From: Cognaticolwellia mytili | GTDB lineage: Bacteria; Pseudomonadota; Gammaproteobacteria; Enterobacterales; Alteromonadaceae | Length of the DNA stretch: 64,000 bases | Assembly (NCBI RefSeq): GCF_002104475.1 | Contig: NZ_NBOF01000002.1 | Coordinates: 806,001-870,000 of the forward strand | Direction of reading: 5' to 3' | Shown: piece by piece, positions 54,222 to 62,805 of the stretch | Position numbering within the stretch: position 1 is the first letter of the stretch | Layout of the letters: each line of letters begins with the position of its first letter | Notes under the pieces: model-generated | Database searches by the model: none | What the model saw: only the letters and a program-made list of their open reading frames with translations | What the model was told of the DNA's origin: nothing | Made by a program: the position numbers and the translations under genes

Positions 54222-55145
54222 CTATTTGCCAAGCTCTGCCAAGACATTCAAGCTAGGAACAAAAAAAGCGGCACCAGTTTCAGCCTGGGTATATTTAAGC
54301 ATATGGTCACTATGGCCGTTTTCATCGCCAACAATCATACTCGCTAACATTAATTCAAATGGCTCTGGCGAATGGCAATAAGAAACAAAGAATAACCCCT
54401 GTAGCTTCATATCACCATACGGCATGCTTTGACGTAATATTTCAATACTTTTACCGTCACTATCTTTCAGATTGACACGCTTGATATGTGAAGTTGGCGC
54501 TTTATTTTCTTCTGAATATTCTTCATTGTTTACTTTAGTACGAGCAAATACATCTTCTTGGTCTTTGACCTCTAGAGAATTCCACAAGTTTAAATTATGG
54601 CGATAACGCTGAATATGAAGATAGCTGCCTGCGGAAAACTCTGCGTCTTGTTCTTCGTTTATTAACGCAATTTCACGACGGTGATACCCTTGTGGATTTT
54701 CCGTCCCATCAACAAAACCCGTTAAATCTCTACCATCTAAAAAGCGAAATGCACGGACTTGCTCAACTAATTCAACGCTATCTGCCAACAACTCACAGAC
54801 TTTCGTCGCAACAATATGGTTTACATCTCCACGATCACTACGAATTTCAATGTAAATATCGTAATTACATATTGGCGCAATGCGATCATCTGAGGCCATC
54901 TCAGGAAACGGTCTTAGATGTTTAGGGCGACCTTTTGGATAGATTTCGTCCCAATAATTAGTCCCTATAGCAATAACACCAGCAAGATTAGCTTCAGAAA
55001 AACGATCAGCATATTTATCAAATAATGCAGGTAAGTGTGATAGCGCCTGACGAATAAATGAATTATTGTCATCTAAAGCGTTAAATAATAAATAGTACCC
55101 GTGAAGGCTTGGCTCTGCACAAACACCAAACTGCTCTCTAGCCAT
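54222..55145 (-). CDS. DyP-type haem peroxidase
   Basis: Dye-decolourising-type peroxidase, class B/YfeX-like, probably cytosolic because no signal peptide is present. The start is taken at ATG 55145 (MAREQFGVC); an upstream GTG at 55157 is in frame. The 307 residues carry the GxxDG-type distal motif in GFVDGTENPQG with the catalytic Asp, and the proximal haem histidine in SHIKRVN. E. coli YfeX has 299 residues. No encapsulin gene is adjacent. Confidence 0.93.
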   Translation of the reverse strand: MAREQFGVCAEPSLHGYYLLFNALDDNNSFIRQALSHLPALFDKYADRFSEANLAGVIAIGTNYWDEIYPKGRPKHLRPFPEMASDDRIAPICNYDIYIEIRSDRGDVNHIVATKVCELLADSVELVEQVRAFRFLDGRDLTGFVDGTENPQGYHRREIALINEEQDAEFSAGSYLHIQRYRHNLNLWNSLEVKDQEDVFARTKVNNEEYSEENKAPTSHIKRVNLKDSDGKSIEILRQSMPYGDMKLQGLFFVSYCHSPEPFELMLASMIVGDENGHSDHMLKYTQAETGAAFFVPSLNVLAELGK

Positions 55146-55157
55146 AAAGTTATCCAC

Positions 55158-55757
55158 TTATAAACATTTTAATTAATGAGGTAATTTTACACAGTTTATT
55201 GACGATGACAGCATTTCTTTCTCTTTAGTTACTAATCAATGTTATTTCATATCAATTGGCAACTTTAAAAGCTTATTAATGAACCACCTAAATTCAAAGA
55301 GAAAAGTATCATACGCAGGTCAGGAGCATATATCGTATATCGCGGTATTTATTCTGAACATAATTTCTGGTTATTGATTTATCGCTATATTTACTTACAA
55401 TATAAGTGGGAAGCCCATTCAACCAAATTTAGTGCCTCACAAAGTGCTTAACTTCATGACATTCTTTCAGAATATGCCAAGTAGTTGAGCTTTCGATCAT
55501 GATAGCAAGTTCAGTAACATAATAAGTCAGACCTGATTACCCTAAAAATAAACATGTTTGCAATCAGCATCCATCCCACTAGACTTAGTTTCATAGTTTT
55601 TCAATTTCTAAAAATATTTTTCATCTACTTTAAAAACAAATATTGTCTTTCTATATTTGATTAGAAAAACTAAGTAATGCATCAACACCATTATATTGTA
55701 CCAATTGTATGTCTGTTAGCGCGCCCCAAAACAGCAAGGAATTGAACCCGAAAAAAA
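55158..55757. other. Gene-free region between DyP peroxidase and chemoreceptor genes
   Basis: About 600 AT-rich bases with no open frame of gene-like character on either strand and no strong hairpin. It must hold the peroxidase promoter at its left end. It could contain a degraded gene or small RNA, but I see no specific sign. Confidence 0.4.
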
Positions 55758-56813
55758 TTAAACGAATGGTTTTGCTAACGTGTTAAGTCGCTCACTTAAC
55801 TCATTACCCACTTTAATGTTATTCGATGAGCCTTGAACAGCAGATTGTGCGCCGTCAATAATAATTCCCATGCTTTCTTTCATCGCTGATAACATCAATA
55901 GTTGCTCTTTAGTACATGCACTCACTTTAGAGCCTAAATCATTAAACTCCAATATTTTTATTGAAGCTAACTTTGCCAAATTGATTGCGCCTTCTTCGCC
56001 TTTGCTATTACTTTCTAATGTCGATGACATATCTTCCGCAAATTGTACCGAGCGTGTCGATAACTCAGACTCCGTAATAGAGAGCACTTTAATCAAGCTA
56101 TTAATTTCACTAGCACTTTCACCTGCCTTTTGAGCTAACACTTTGACCTCGTCCGCTACAACAGCAAAACCACGCCCAGCTTCACCAGCTCTTGCAGCTT
56201 CTATTGCTGCATTTAAAGCGAGTAAGTTAGTTTGATCTGAAATAGCAGTAATGGTGGTAGCGATAGTATTTATTGAATTAAATTGCTGCTTAAATTCTCT
56301 GATCTTCTCTGATAGCTCAGTGGCCCAGCTAGAGGCTTGCGTCGCTTGCTCAACCAAATCATTGACTTGCGTTGTTAACTGCGAAAAATCACCATCAAAA
56401 CTAGCCAGCCCTATCATAAGTTTATCGGTATAAACTTCAATGTTACCCGCAGCCAATGAAACCTCATTGGCATTTTCTTGAGTTTTTTCAGCAAATTCAA
56501 CCCTGGCTTTAGAAGCCTTGTTAACTTTACTTGCGGTTGTCGATACTTGTGTGCCTAATTGTTGTAATTGCTTAAATTCCGTGAAATCAAAAACCTGATT
56601 AACTTGTTCAACAGCCAATTCTTTAGGTTGGCTGTTGCTAAGCCTACCAACTGAGTAGACAACAAATGGAACAACATAAGATAAACACAAAGGAATAAGC
56701 TTTAGTATTTGATCACCAAAAATAGCACTAAATTGATTGATTAGATTCAAAACACTACCGACAATCAATGCAACTAGTAGTGCTTTTGGTAAAATACTCA
56801 AAAGTTTAGACAT
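55758..56813 (-). CDS. Chemoreceptor with NrtS-like membrane domain
   Basis: A 351-residue methyl-accepting protein without a periplasmic sensor. Two closely spaced transmembrane helices (about 9-30 and 38-58: [20 protein letters not shown], then [19 protein letters not shown]) resemble NrtS, a small two-helix nitrate/nitrite transporter. A cytoplasmic helical region and the signalling hairpin ([20 protein letters not shown]) follow. No HAMP is evident. Next to amtB-glnK it probably links a nitrogen-related signal to chemotaxis. The leader carries six TTAAC repeats. The NrtS likeness is recalled, not searched. Confidence 0.85.
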   Translation of the reverse strand: MSKLLSILPKALLVALIVGSVLNLINQFSAIFGDQILKLIPLCLSYVVPFVVYSVGRLSNSQPKELAVEQVNQVFDFTEFKQLQQLGTQVSTTASKVNKASKARVEFAEKTQENANEVSLAAGNIEVYTDKLMIGLASFDGDFSQLTTQVNDLVEQATQASSWATELSEKIREFKQQFNSINTIATTITAISDQTNLLALNAAIEAARAGEAGRGFAVVADEVKVLAQKAGESASEINSLIKVLSITESELSTRSVQFAEDMSSTLESNSKGEEGAINLAKLASIKILEFNDLGSKVSACTKEQLLMLSAMKESMGIIIDGAQSAVQGSSNNIKVGNELSERLNTLAKPFV

Positions 56814-56826
56814 ATAACAACCTAAA

Positions 56827-56856
56827 TTAACTTAACTTAACTTAACTTAACTTAAC
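56827..56856. repeat. Pentanucleotide microsatellite (TTAAC)6
   Basis: Six uninterrupted TTAAC units (GTTAA on the coding strand) from 56827 to 56856. They sit between a probable promoter (-35 TTGATA 56887-56882, -10 TTTATA 56864-56859, 17-base spacer) and the chemoreceptor ATG at 56813, that is, in the 5' leader. Confidence 0.9.
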
Positions 56857-56858
56857 TT

Positions 56859-56887
56859 TATAAAAGTATACATCAACTTATTATCAA
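56859..56887 (-). promoter_or_regulatory. Candidate promoter of the NrtS-like chemoreceptor gene
   Basis: -35 TTGATA and -10 TTTATA with exactly 17 bases between them on the minus strand, directly upstream of the TTAAC repeat. Confidence 0.55.
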
Positions 56888-56952
56888 AAATCGTAATTTA
56901 ATTTTCAGTAAATAATGATTTTAAGAGCACTATTTCTATATCAATCCCTTAA

Positions 56953-58218
56953 CTATCCACGGGTAAACTCAGGATAAGCTTCCATACCACAATCTGATTT
57001 ATCAACCCCTTCATACTCTTCTTCGGCGCTAACTCTAATGCCCATCACTTGCTTGAGAATAAACCAAACGACTAAGCTCGTTGAGAATACCCAGATGAAA
57101 ATAGTTACCGCACCAATCAATTGCCCGGTAAAGGTTGATGCACTGTTAGTCACTGGGACCAATAACAGACCTAATAATCCGACTACACCATGCACAGAAA
57201 GAGCACCGACTGGATCATCAATTTTTAATTTATCTAAACTGATAATTGAAAACACAACAACAATACCTGCAATAGCACCAAACAAGGTTGCTTGCATAGG
57301 CGTAGGTGTTGATGGCTCTGCAGTAATTGCTACTAATCCAGCTAAAGCGCCGTTTAACGCCATGGTTAAATCCGCTTTTTTAAAGAGTAATTTAGCTAAC
57401 ACTAATGCGGCTACAGCGCCTGCTGCAGCTGCTGCATTAGTGTTGAGAAACACCATAGCGACTGAATGGGAACTGGCAATATCACCAAGCTTTAATACTG
57501 AGCCACCATTAAAGCCAAACCAACCCATCCATAAAATGAATGTACCTAACGTTGCCATTGGTAAGTTTGAACCTGGAATAGCATTAACTCGACCATCAGC
57601 GCCGTATTTTCCTCTACGAGCACCTAGTAGCAAAACCCCTGCTAGTGCAGCCGCAGCGCCAGCCATATGGACAATCCCTGAGCCAGCAAAGTCAGAAAAA
57701 CCTAAATCAGCTAATATATAAAGACCAAACACCGAATTACCACCCCATGTCCAACTACCTTCCATCGGATAGATAACACCGGTCAGCACTACTGCGAAAG
57801 CTAAAAATGCCCATAACTTCATACGTTCAGCAACTGCGCCAGAAACAATCGACATTGCCGTGGCAACAAATACTACCTGGAAGAAAAAGTCAGACGCCGC
57901 TGAGTATATTGCCGCACCGGTAAAGCCATCTTCTCGCGCAGAAAAATCAGCTAATACTTTCGCTGGATCGACCGTTTCGATACCAGATAAAAACATGCCG
58001 CCACCATACATAATGTCGTAACCGACAAATAAGTACATCATGCAAGAAATGGCATAAAGCGCGACATTCTTAGTTAAAATTTCAGTGGTATTTTTAGCGC
58101 GTACCAAACCCGCTTCTAACATGGAAAATCCCGCTGCCATCCACATCACTAGAGCACCACAAATCAGGAAGTAAAAAGTATCCATGGCATACTGAAGTTG
58201 AAAAATATTTTGTTCCAT
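56953..58218 (-). CDS. amtB: Ammonium transporter AmtB
   Basis: Trimeric inner-membrane ammonium channel. The 421 residues contain eleven predicted helices and family motifs: AAGFSMLEAGLVRAKNTTEI near the start, GSWTWGGNSVFG, the DFAGSGIVHMAGAAAALAG segment with a conserved pore residue, and HGVVGLLG. There is no clear signal peptide, and the opening is close to YfdC-free Amt proteins of marine Alteromonadales. It starts 10 bases after glnK and is under its promoter; GlnK blocks AmtB when nitrogen is plentiful. Confidence 0.96.
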   Translation of the reverse strand: MEQNIFQLQYAMDTFYFLICGALVMWMAAGFSMLEAGLVRAKNTTEILTKNVALYAISCMMYLFVGYDIMYGGGMFLSGIETVDPAKVLADFSAREDGFTGAAIYSAASDFFFQVVFVATAMSIVSGAVAERMKLWAFLAFAVVLTGVIYPMEGSWTWGGNSVFGLYILADLGFSDFAGSGIVHMAGAAAALAGVLLLGARRGKYGADGRVNAIPGSNLPMATLGTFILWMGWFGFNGGSVLKLGDIASSHSVAMVFLNTNAAAAAGAVAALVLAKLLFKKADLTMALNGALAGLVAITAEPSTPTPMQATLFGAIAGIVVVFSIISLDKLKIDDPVGALSVHGVVGLLGLLLVPVTNSASTFTGQLIGAVTIFIWVFSTSLVVWFILKQVMGIRVSAEEEYEGVDKSDCGMEAYPEFTRG

Positions 58219-58228
58219 TATCTTGCTC

Positions 58229-58567
58229 CTATATCGCTTCTACGTCTTGTTCGCCAGTACGAATACGTACTGCTTGCTCAAGGTCATAAACAAATATTTT
58301 GCCGTCACCAATCTTTCCGGTGTGGGCTGCTTGACTAATAGCGTCAACAAGTCGCTGAACAATGTCATCATTGACCGCTATTTCAAGCTTCACTTTTGGT
58401 AGAAAATCAACTTGATATTCCGCACCACGATATAGCTCGGTATGACCTTTTTGACGACCAAAGCCTTTCACTTCACTGACGGTTAATCCTTCGACACCAA
58501 TTTCAGAAATGGCTTCTCTGACATCGTCTAGTTTAAAGGGCTTTATAATTGCACTAACTAATTTCAT
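58229..58567 (-). CDS. glnK: PII nitrogen regulatory protein GlnK
   Basis: Trimeric PII signal protein, 112 residues. The T-loop ([20 protein letters not shown]) contains Tyr51, the site uridylylated by GlnD, and the B- and C-loops KIGDGKIFV and RIRTGE are present. Pairing with amtB marks it as GlnK rather than GlnB. A sigma-54-like promoter 34 bases upstream and NtrC-like sites suggest induction under nitrogen limitation. Confidence 0.96.
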   Translation of the reverse strand: MKLVSAIIKPFKLDDVREAISEIGVEGLTVSEVKGFGRQKGHTELYRGAEYQVDFLPKVKLEIAVNDDIVQRLVDAISQAAHTGKIGDGKIFVYDLEQAVRIRTGEQDVEAI

Positions 58568-58600
58568 TTTATTATCCTTATTTTATCTTGAATATTAGTT

Positions 58601-58618
58601 ATCAATCCTCGTGCCAAA
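58601..58618 (-). promoter_or_regulatory. Sigma-54-like promoter of glnK-amtB
   Basis: Minus strand TTGGCACGAGGATTGAT: a perfect -24 box (TTGGCACG) and a -12 box TTGAT in place of TTGCA, with the correct 10-base GG-to-GA step. The -12 C-to-A change would weaken it. Confidence 0.65.
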
Positions 58619-58670
58619 TAAAATTAGGCTTAAAAAACAATTAGATAATATAAATTAGAAATATAATGCC

Positions 58671-58685
58671 GCACTATTACAGTGC
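58671..58685. promoter_or_regulatory. NtrC-like binding site
   Basis: GCACTATTACAGTGC is a perfect 5-5-5 inverted repeat of the NtrC type (GCAC-N7-GTGC) about 75 bases upstream of the -12 element. A further half site TGGTGCA lies at 58711-58717. Confidence 0.55.
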
Positions 58686-58739
58686 GTAAAAATCAGACTT
58701 TGTTAACTGTTGGTGCAGGTAAAAAAAAACCATTGATTT

Positions 58740-58780
58740 TAACACGCTTACCAAGAGAGTTTATCTTGGTAAGCGTGTTA
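58740..58780. repeat. 17-bp perfect hairpin between glnK and HDOD gene
   Basis: TAACACGCTTACCAAGA (58740-58756) pairs perfectly with 58764-58780 around a 7-base loop. Outer arms AACCATTGAT (58729-58738) and ATCAATGGTT (58853-58862) are also complementary. There is no adjacent T run in the plus direction; on the minus strand a run of nine Ts lies about ten bases past the hairpin. Confidence 0.75.
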
Positions 58781-58864
58781 TCAGTATTTAGAAAATATAT
58801 ACAGGTACGAATAACGTTAAGTTACTCTGCATCTAGAAGAGGTATTTGAATCATCAATGGTTAG

Positions 58865-59713
58865 CTAATAAACCATTGACGCATTTGGATTTAGGATAGA
58901 TAAAATAGTTAAACGCTCAAGTTCACAAAAATGACTTGCCCCTTGTAACATACTTTGATCAATAGGCAACTGCTGTAAGGCCTCTTCAGTTAATAGTAAT
59001 TCAATGGGGTGATCACAACAGCTATAATTACACAGCATGATGCGTTTAGCGATATATAGCAGTTTACTTTCGTCATTGCTTTGTTGGAAATCATCATTGT
59101 CTTGATTACGAATAGGCTCAATAATAGTAAACGGCAATTGCCATTTTTTTAATAGTTCAGCTGAACATTCACCAAAAGTAAAACCCAATACTTCACCCTG
59201 TTTTAGCCACGGTAATTCATCTTTAGCAAATGAGTTGGCTGCAATAACTTTTTCCGTTGCTAACTGCTGAACAACTAACTCTCCCAAATTGTGTAATAAA
59301 CCTAAAATAAATAGCCGCTCAGCATTTGGAATGCCCAGCTTTCCTCCGATATATTTAATGATCAGTGCACAATCAACACTTTTACACCAAAAGTCATCTA
59401 AATAGTCTGGCTCAGCGCAAATATTTTTAAAGGCTTTATTAGTGAAAAAAGCAATAACTAAATTATAAACTTCAGTGATACCTAAAACGAGAACTGCTTT
59501 GGAAACAGTGTCTATTTTACCTGGGTAGTTAAAAAATGAACTATTGGCCAATTTTAAGATAGTGCCAGCAAGCGCAGGATCCAACAAGATGACATCAGCA
59601 ATATCATCAATGGTTGAGTTTTCATCATCGATTAATTCTTTGATGCGAATAAAAGAATCAGAAAGCACGAAACATTCACTGGCCTGTTCGCTATAATCAT
59701 TTACATTCATCAC
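58865..59713 (-). CDS. HDOD domain protein
   Basis: 282 residues, mostly a single HDOD domain (about 20-215), an HD-like fold without the catalytic HD pair that is common in bacterial signalling and chemotaxis-associated proteins. Segments LLDPALAGTILKLANSSFFNY, KAVLVLGITEVYNL and LLHNLGELVV are typical. No output domain is fused. Its role is unknown; the position next to glnK and two genes from a chemoreceptor may be coincidental. Confidence 0.88.
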   Translation of the reverse strand: MMNVNDYSEQASECFVLSDSFIRIKELIDDENSTIDDIADVILLDPALAGTILKLANSSFFNYPGKIDTVSKAVLVLGITEVYNLVIAFFTNKAFKNICAEPDYLDDFWCKSVDCALIIKYIGGKLGIPNAERLFILGLLHNLGELVVQQLATEKVIAANSFAKDELPWLKQGEVLGFTFGECSAELLKKWQLPFTIIEPIRNQDNDDFQQSNDESKLLYIAKRIMLCNYSCCDHPIELLLTEEALQQLPIDQSMLQGASHFCELERLTILSILNPNASMVY

Positions 59714-59981
59714 TATATTCCCACCATAAGCTGATTTTTCGCTTCCTTATATGACATATCGTCGAGTCCTAACCTACTAATTATTATCTACGTACGATAC
59801 CTTGAGCTTATTTCCTATCTTAGTGCTGAACCTGCACTTATAAGTAGCTTGGATATGTATAGTTATAATAACTAAACTTTCAGCACGAAGTTCAAAATAC
59901 TACCTACTTACTTAACTCAGATGTTTTGTTTAACTATTCAATTAAAGTTTAGTCTATCGAACCTAATTATAAACGGAATAA

Positions 59982-60815
59982 TTAAATTATCTGCAAACTA
60001 ACATGATAAGAAGTAAACTTTCGAATATTAATCACACCTGTATCGAAAATTAAGTATTGTCCTTTAATGCCCATTAGCTGGCCAGACACTTCAGGAGTTT
60101 TGTCAAAATTGAATGACGAAATCTTTGTTAAATATTGCTCAACCGGAAAGTGTAAATTAACAACATCTTCATTTAATTCGATAATGGCATCTTCGCCGTA
60201 TTTCAATGCTAAATCCGCTAGTTTCTCTGCAATTTTAGGTTTTAACTCTTGGGCTATCGCTTTTAGATCGACAGCGTCAGCACTCCCTTTTAGCATCGCA
60301 CGCCAATTAGTTTTATCACCAATAAATTCAGCAAGCGCTATTTCAACCAGACCTGACTGTAAACGAGTGCTTACTTTAAATATGGGAAGTGCTTGGGTTG
60401 CACCTTGATCGATCCAACGTGTTGGTATCTGACTATGGCGAGTAATACCAACCTTTAACCCTGAGGTATTCGCTAGGTAGACATAATGCGGTATAAAACA
60501 ATTGCTTTCCCCCCATTCTGGCTCACGGCAAGTTCCTTGCTCAAAATGACAGGTTTCAGGTTTCATAATACACATATCGCATTGTGCAAGTTTCTGCATA
60601 CAAGGAAAGCAATACCCTTGAGAATAGCTTTTTTTGGTTTTCTTACCACAATGTTGACAATCGATGTGGCCACTATGATGTAAGGATATATGCTTGCCAA
60701 TAAGTGAATTTAGTTCTACTTCTTGTTCACCTATCACCATACGATATTGCACACTGCCGTCAGCAGATAATTGTGCACGCATTTTTCGTAGCGCACCTAT
60801 TTCTATTTGTTGCAT
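59982..60815 (-). CDS. DUF2797 zinc-cysteine protein with GIY-YIG-like core
   Basis: 277 residues from the ATG at 60815 (MQQIEIGALRKM), which has GGTGAG seven bases upstream; an ATG at 60830 is also in frame. An N-terminal cysteine-rich region (CQHCGKK, CFPC, CDMC and further Cys) probably binds zinc. A segment YVYLANTSGLKVGITR follows that resembles the GIY-YIG nuclease core. The molecular function of DUF2797 is not known. It is divergent from a second GIY-YIG gene. Confidence 0.82.
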   Translation of the reverse strand: MQQIEIGALRKMRAQLSADGSVQYRMVIGEQEVELNSLIGKHISLHHSGHIDCQHCGKKTKKSYSQGYCFPCMQKLAQCDMCIMKPETCHFEQGTCREPEWGESNCFIPHYVYLANTSGLKVGITRHSQIPTRWIDQGATQALPIFKVSTRLQSGLVEIALAEFIGDKTNWRAMLKGSADAVDLKAIAQELKPKIAEKLADLALKYGEDAIIELNEDVVNLHFPVEQYLTKISSFNFDKTPEVSGQLMGIKGQYLIFDTGVINIRKFTSYHVSLQII

Positions 60816-60951
60816 AATTCGACTCACCATTACTTATGGCGCTCATAATATAAAAATCAAATACCATCAGCTAGTACTAATTCATTTTTATCTCGAATAG
60901 CAGCTGAAAAATTGCGATGATAGCAATGAAATTTTTTAAACTAAATAGACT

Positions 60952-61224
60952 ATGTGGTACGTATACTTACTCAGATGTGCAGATAGTAGCCTATATGCAG
61001 GTATCACTACTTCACTTGAACGACGTTTAATTGAGCATAATAAGTGCAACAAAAAAGGTGCGAAATATACACGTGTTCGCCGTCCCGTTCATTTAGCTTA
61101 CTCTGAGCGTCAGCCCAACAGACAAGAAGCAAGTCGCCGTGAATACCAACTGAAGAAGTTTACAAAAGCCAAGAAAGAGCAACTAGTAAATGCATATATT
61201 GAAAACAGTAAAAATAAAAAGTAA
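60952..61224 (+). CDS. GIY-YIG nuclease superfamily protein (YhbQ-like)
   Basis: A 90-residue stand-alone GIY-YIG domain of the UPF0213/YhbQ type: [17 protein letters not shown], then [10 protein letters not shown] with the conserved Arg, and a Glu in the [10 protein letters not shown] helix. The C-terminus is strongly basic. Members are suspected DNA-damage or structure-specific nucleases; the cellular role is unproven. It is divergent from the DUF2797 gene, with 136 bases between the starts. Confidence 0.92.
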   Translation: MWYVYLLRCADSSLYAGITTSLERRLIEHNKCNKKGAKYTRVRRPVHLAYSERQPNRQEASRREYQLKKFTKAKKEQLVNAYIENSKNKK

Positions 61225-61355
61225 CAGCTGTTCGCTTAAACCCCTTGATTTTACTGGTCTGCTTTGTTTATTTAATGATAATAAATTTCGATTTTGATAT
61301 AGCATACTGATAGAATGGCGCCGATTTTAACCGCTATTAGTGAAGACGAACATCT

Positions 61356-62066
61356 ATGTTTTTAGAGAATTATTGCAGTATTTCTGATGATAAAATTAGT
61401 TTCACACGCCAGCAGGCGAGTGATTTTGCTAAGCAAATTGCCGACGACTTTAACCCGCTACACGATATCAACGCAAAGCGCTTTTGTGTGCCAGGTGATC
61501 TACTGTTTTCATTGGTACTAGAACGTGCCGGTTTGCATCAGGAAATGAGCTTCACTTTTTCAGGAATGGTTACTGACGGTATTGCTTTGAACTTCCCAAG
61601 TGAAATTTCTTCATCAGCAAACATTGTCGATGATAAGCAAAAAGAATACTTGAATATGACGGTCTCAGGAGCTTGCACCAAAGACAGTAAAGCTATTGAA
61701 GCGCTAACTCGTGCTTATGTTGAGTTTTCAGGTCATACTTTTCCGCATATCCTTGTGGAGTTAATGAAAGAAAATAAGGTCATGATCAACCCAACACGCC
61801 CAATGATCATGTACGAAAGCATGTCTATTCATTTAGACAATCTCGAGTTCCAAGATATTGCCTTGCAGTTGTCTTCGACAACATTAGATATTGATGGCAA
61901 GCGCGGTAATGCCTGCTTATCCTTTGACCTAGTATCGCAAGGAAGTATTATTGGCCATGGTAAGAAGTTTATGTTGCTTAGTGGTTTACGTGATTACTGC
62001 CAAGATACAATAGACAATATTGTGGCTCAATATAACGATACGAAAGCTTTGTATTTTAAAAAGTAA
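61356..62066 (+). CDS. DUF3581 family protein, possible hot-dog fold
   Basis: 236 residues of the DUF3581 type found in marine gammaproteobacteria. The stretch DDFNPLHDINAKRFCVPGDL resembles the catalytic DxNPxH hydratase motif of MaoC/R-specific enoyl-CoA hydratases, including the following Gly and leucines. A hot-dog fold and acyl-chain binding are inferred from this motif only. It is convergent with the PGPGW gene, with a hairpin between. Confidence 0.8.
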   Translation: MFLENYCSISDDKISFTRQQASDFAKQIADDFNPLHDINAKRFCVPGDLLFSLVLERAGLHQEMSFTFSGMVTDGIALNFPSEISSSANIVDDKQKEYLNMTVSGACTKDSKAIEALTRAYVEFSGHTFPHILVELMKENKVMINPTRPMIMYESMSIHLDNLEFQDIALQLSSTTLDIDGKRGNACLSFDLVSQGSIIGHGKKFMLLSGLRDYCQDTIDNIVAQYNDTKALYFKK

Positions 62067-62093
62067 ATTCAATTAAGTTCACACTTATCAGCC

Positions 62094-62123
62094 TGGCATA
62101 ACGAGTAATTATCCGTTATGCCA
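62094..62123. terminator. Hairpin between DUF3581 and PGPGW genes
   Basis: TGGCATAACG (62094-62103) and CGTTATGCCA (62114-62123) form a perfect 10-bp stem between convergent genes; no T run. Confidence 0.6.
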
Positions 62124-62171
62124 ACCCTTTCGACGACTATTTATTATCGACTAAGTAGTAGCAACTAAGTA

Positions 62172-62414
62172 CTATGAACGTAGTTTTCTACTTAACCAAC
62201 GTAAACTTTCATCAGCTTTAACTGCTGCTTGCCGAAAATAGCGCTGACTTATTTTCAGCCAACGTTTAGCCCAATCATATTCCATACTTAATAATGCTAA
62301 CCCTAGAGGAATAAAGATAACCGCAGGGCCAGGCAGTAAAATAAATACCGTACCAATTAACAAGCATAAAGCCCCTAGTATGGTTCGCGCAGTTCGTTTT
62401 ATATTATCTTGCAT
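62172..62414 (-). CDS. PGPGW-type small membrane protein
   Basis: 80 residues with one or two transmembrane segments around the LLPGPAVIFIPLGLALLSME motif, which matches the PGPGW family of small membrane proteins (PF09656) of unknown function. A basic amphipathic C-terminus follows (WAKRWLKISQRYFRQ). Confidence 0.85.
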   Translation of the reverse strand: MQDNIKRTARTILGALCLLIGTVFILLPGPAVIFIPLGLALLSMEYDWAKRWLKISQRYFRQAAVKADESLRWLSRKLRS

Positions 62415-62558
62415 GATCTACTCTTTTATTGCTGTTTTAATATTTATATTAATAGCAATTGTTATTCCAACTAAAATCTCCTTTATTTACAATGCAATAA
62501 GCTGTAAATGATTTAGTTATTTTGACGGTAATGGTCAATTTCACTATTATTAAGTGCT

Positions 62559-62805
62559 TTATCTTAAGTACTTTTTCAAATTCGCCTTGTTGTCGACGCT
62601 TGTCTTCAACGCAAGCAGCAAAAGTTTGTGTCGACTTCGGGCGCGCGAATTTTTTCTCGGGTTGATAATAGCTTAGCCAAGCTTGCAACTGATCTCCTTG
62701 GTATTTGGCTCGTACAACAATCGACCTATTACTAACAAAAAGAGCTACTTTCTTATTAGTTTCAATTTTTTTCTTACTAATATTAATTTTACTCAAATAT
62801 TTTTT
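62559..62805 (-). pseudogene. Displaced C-terminal part of the small exported protein
   Basis: In the +1 frame relative to the 87-residue protein below, the minus strand encodes VVRAKYQGDQLQAWLSYYQP and FARPKSTQTFAACVEDKRRQ, which look like genuine protein. The two parts would join if one A were absent from the A7 run at 62800-62806. A second extra A near 62575 would give a natural end EFEKYLR at 62559. Sequence error, pseudogene decay or programmed frameshifting are all possible. Confidence 0.5.

Noticed and set aside
56827-56856. Repeat cluster considered as CRISPR-like.
   Set aside because: It is a contiguous 5-base microsatellite without spacers.
57038-57721. A 227-codon plus-strand frame opposite amtB.
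   Set aside because: It is the antisense of a codon-biased membrane gene; the sequence shows no family resemblance.
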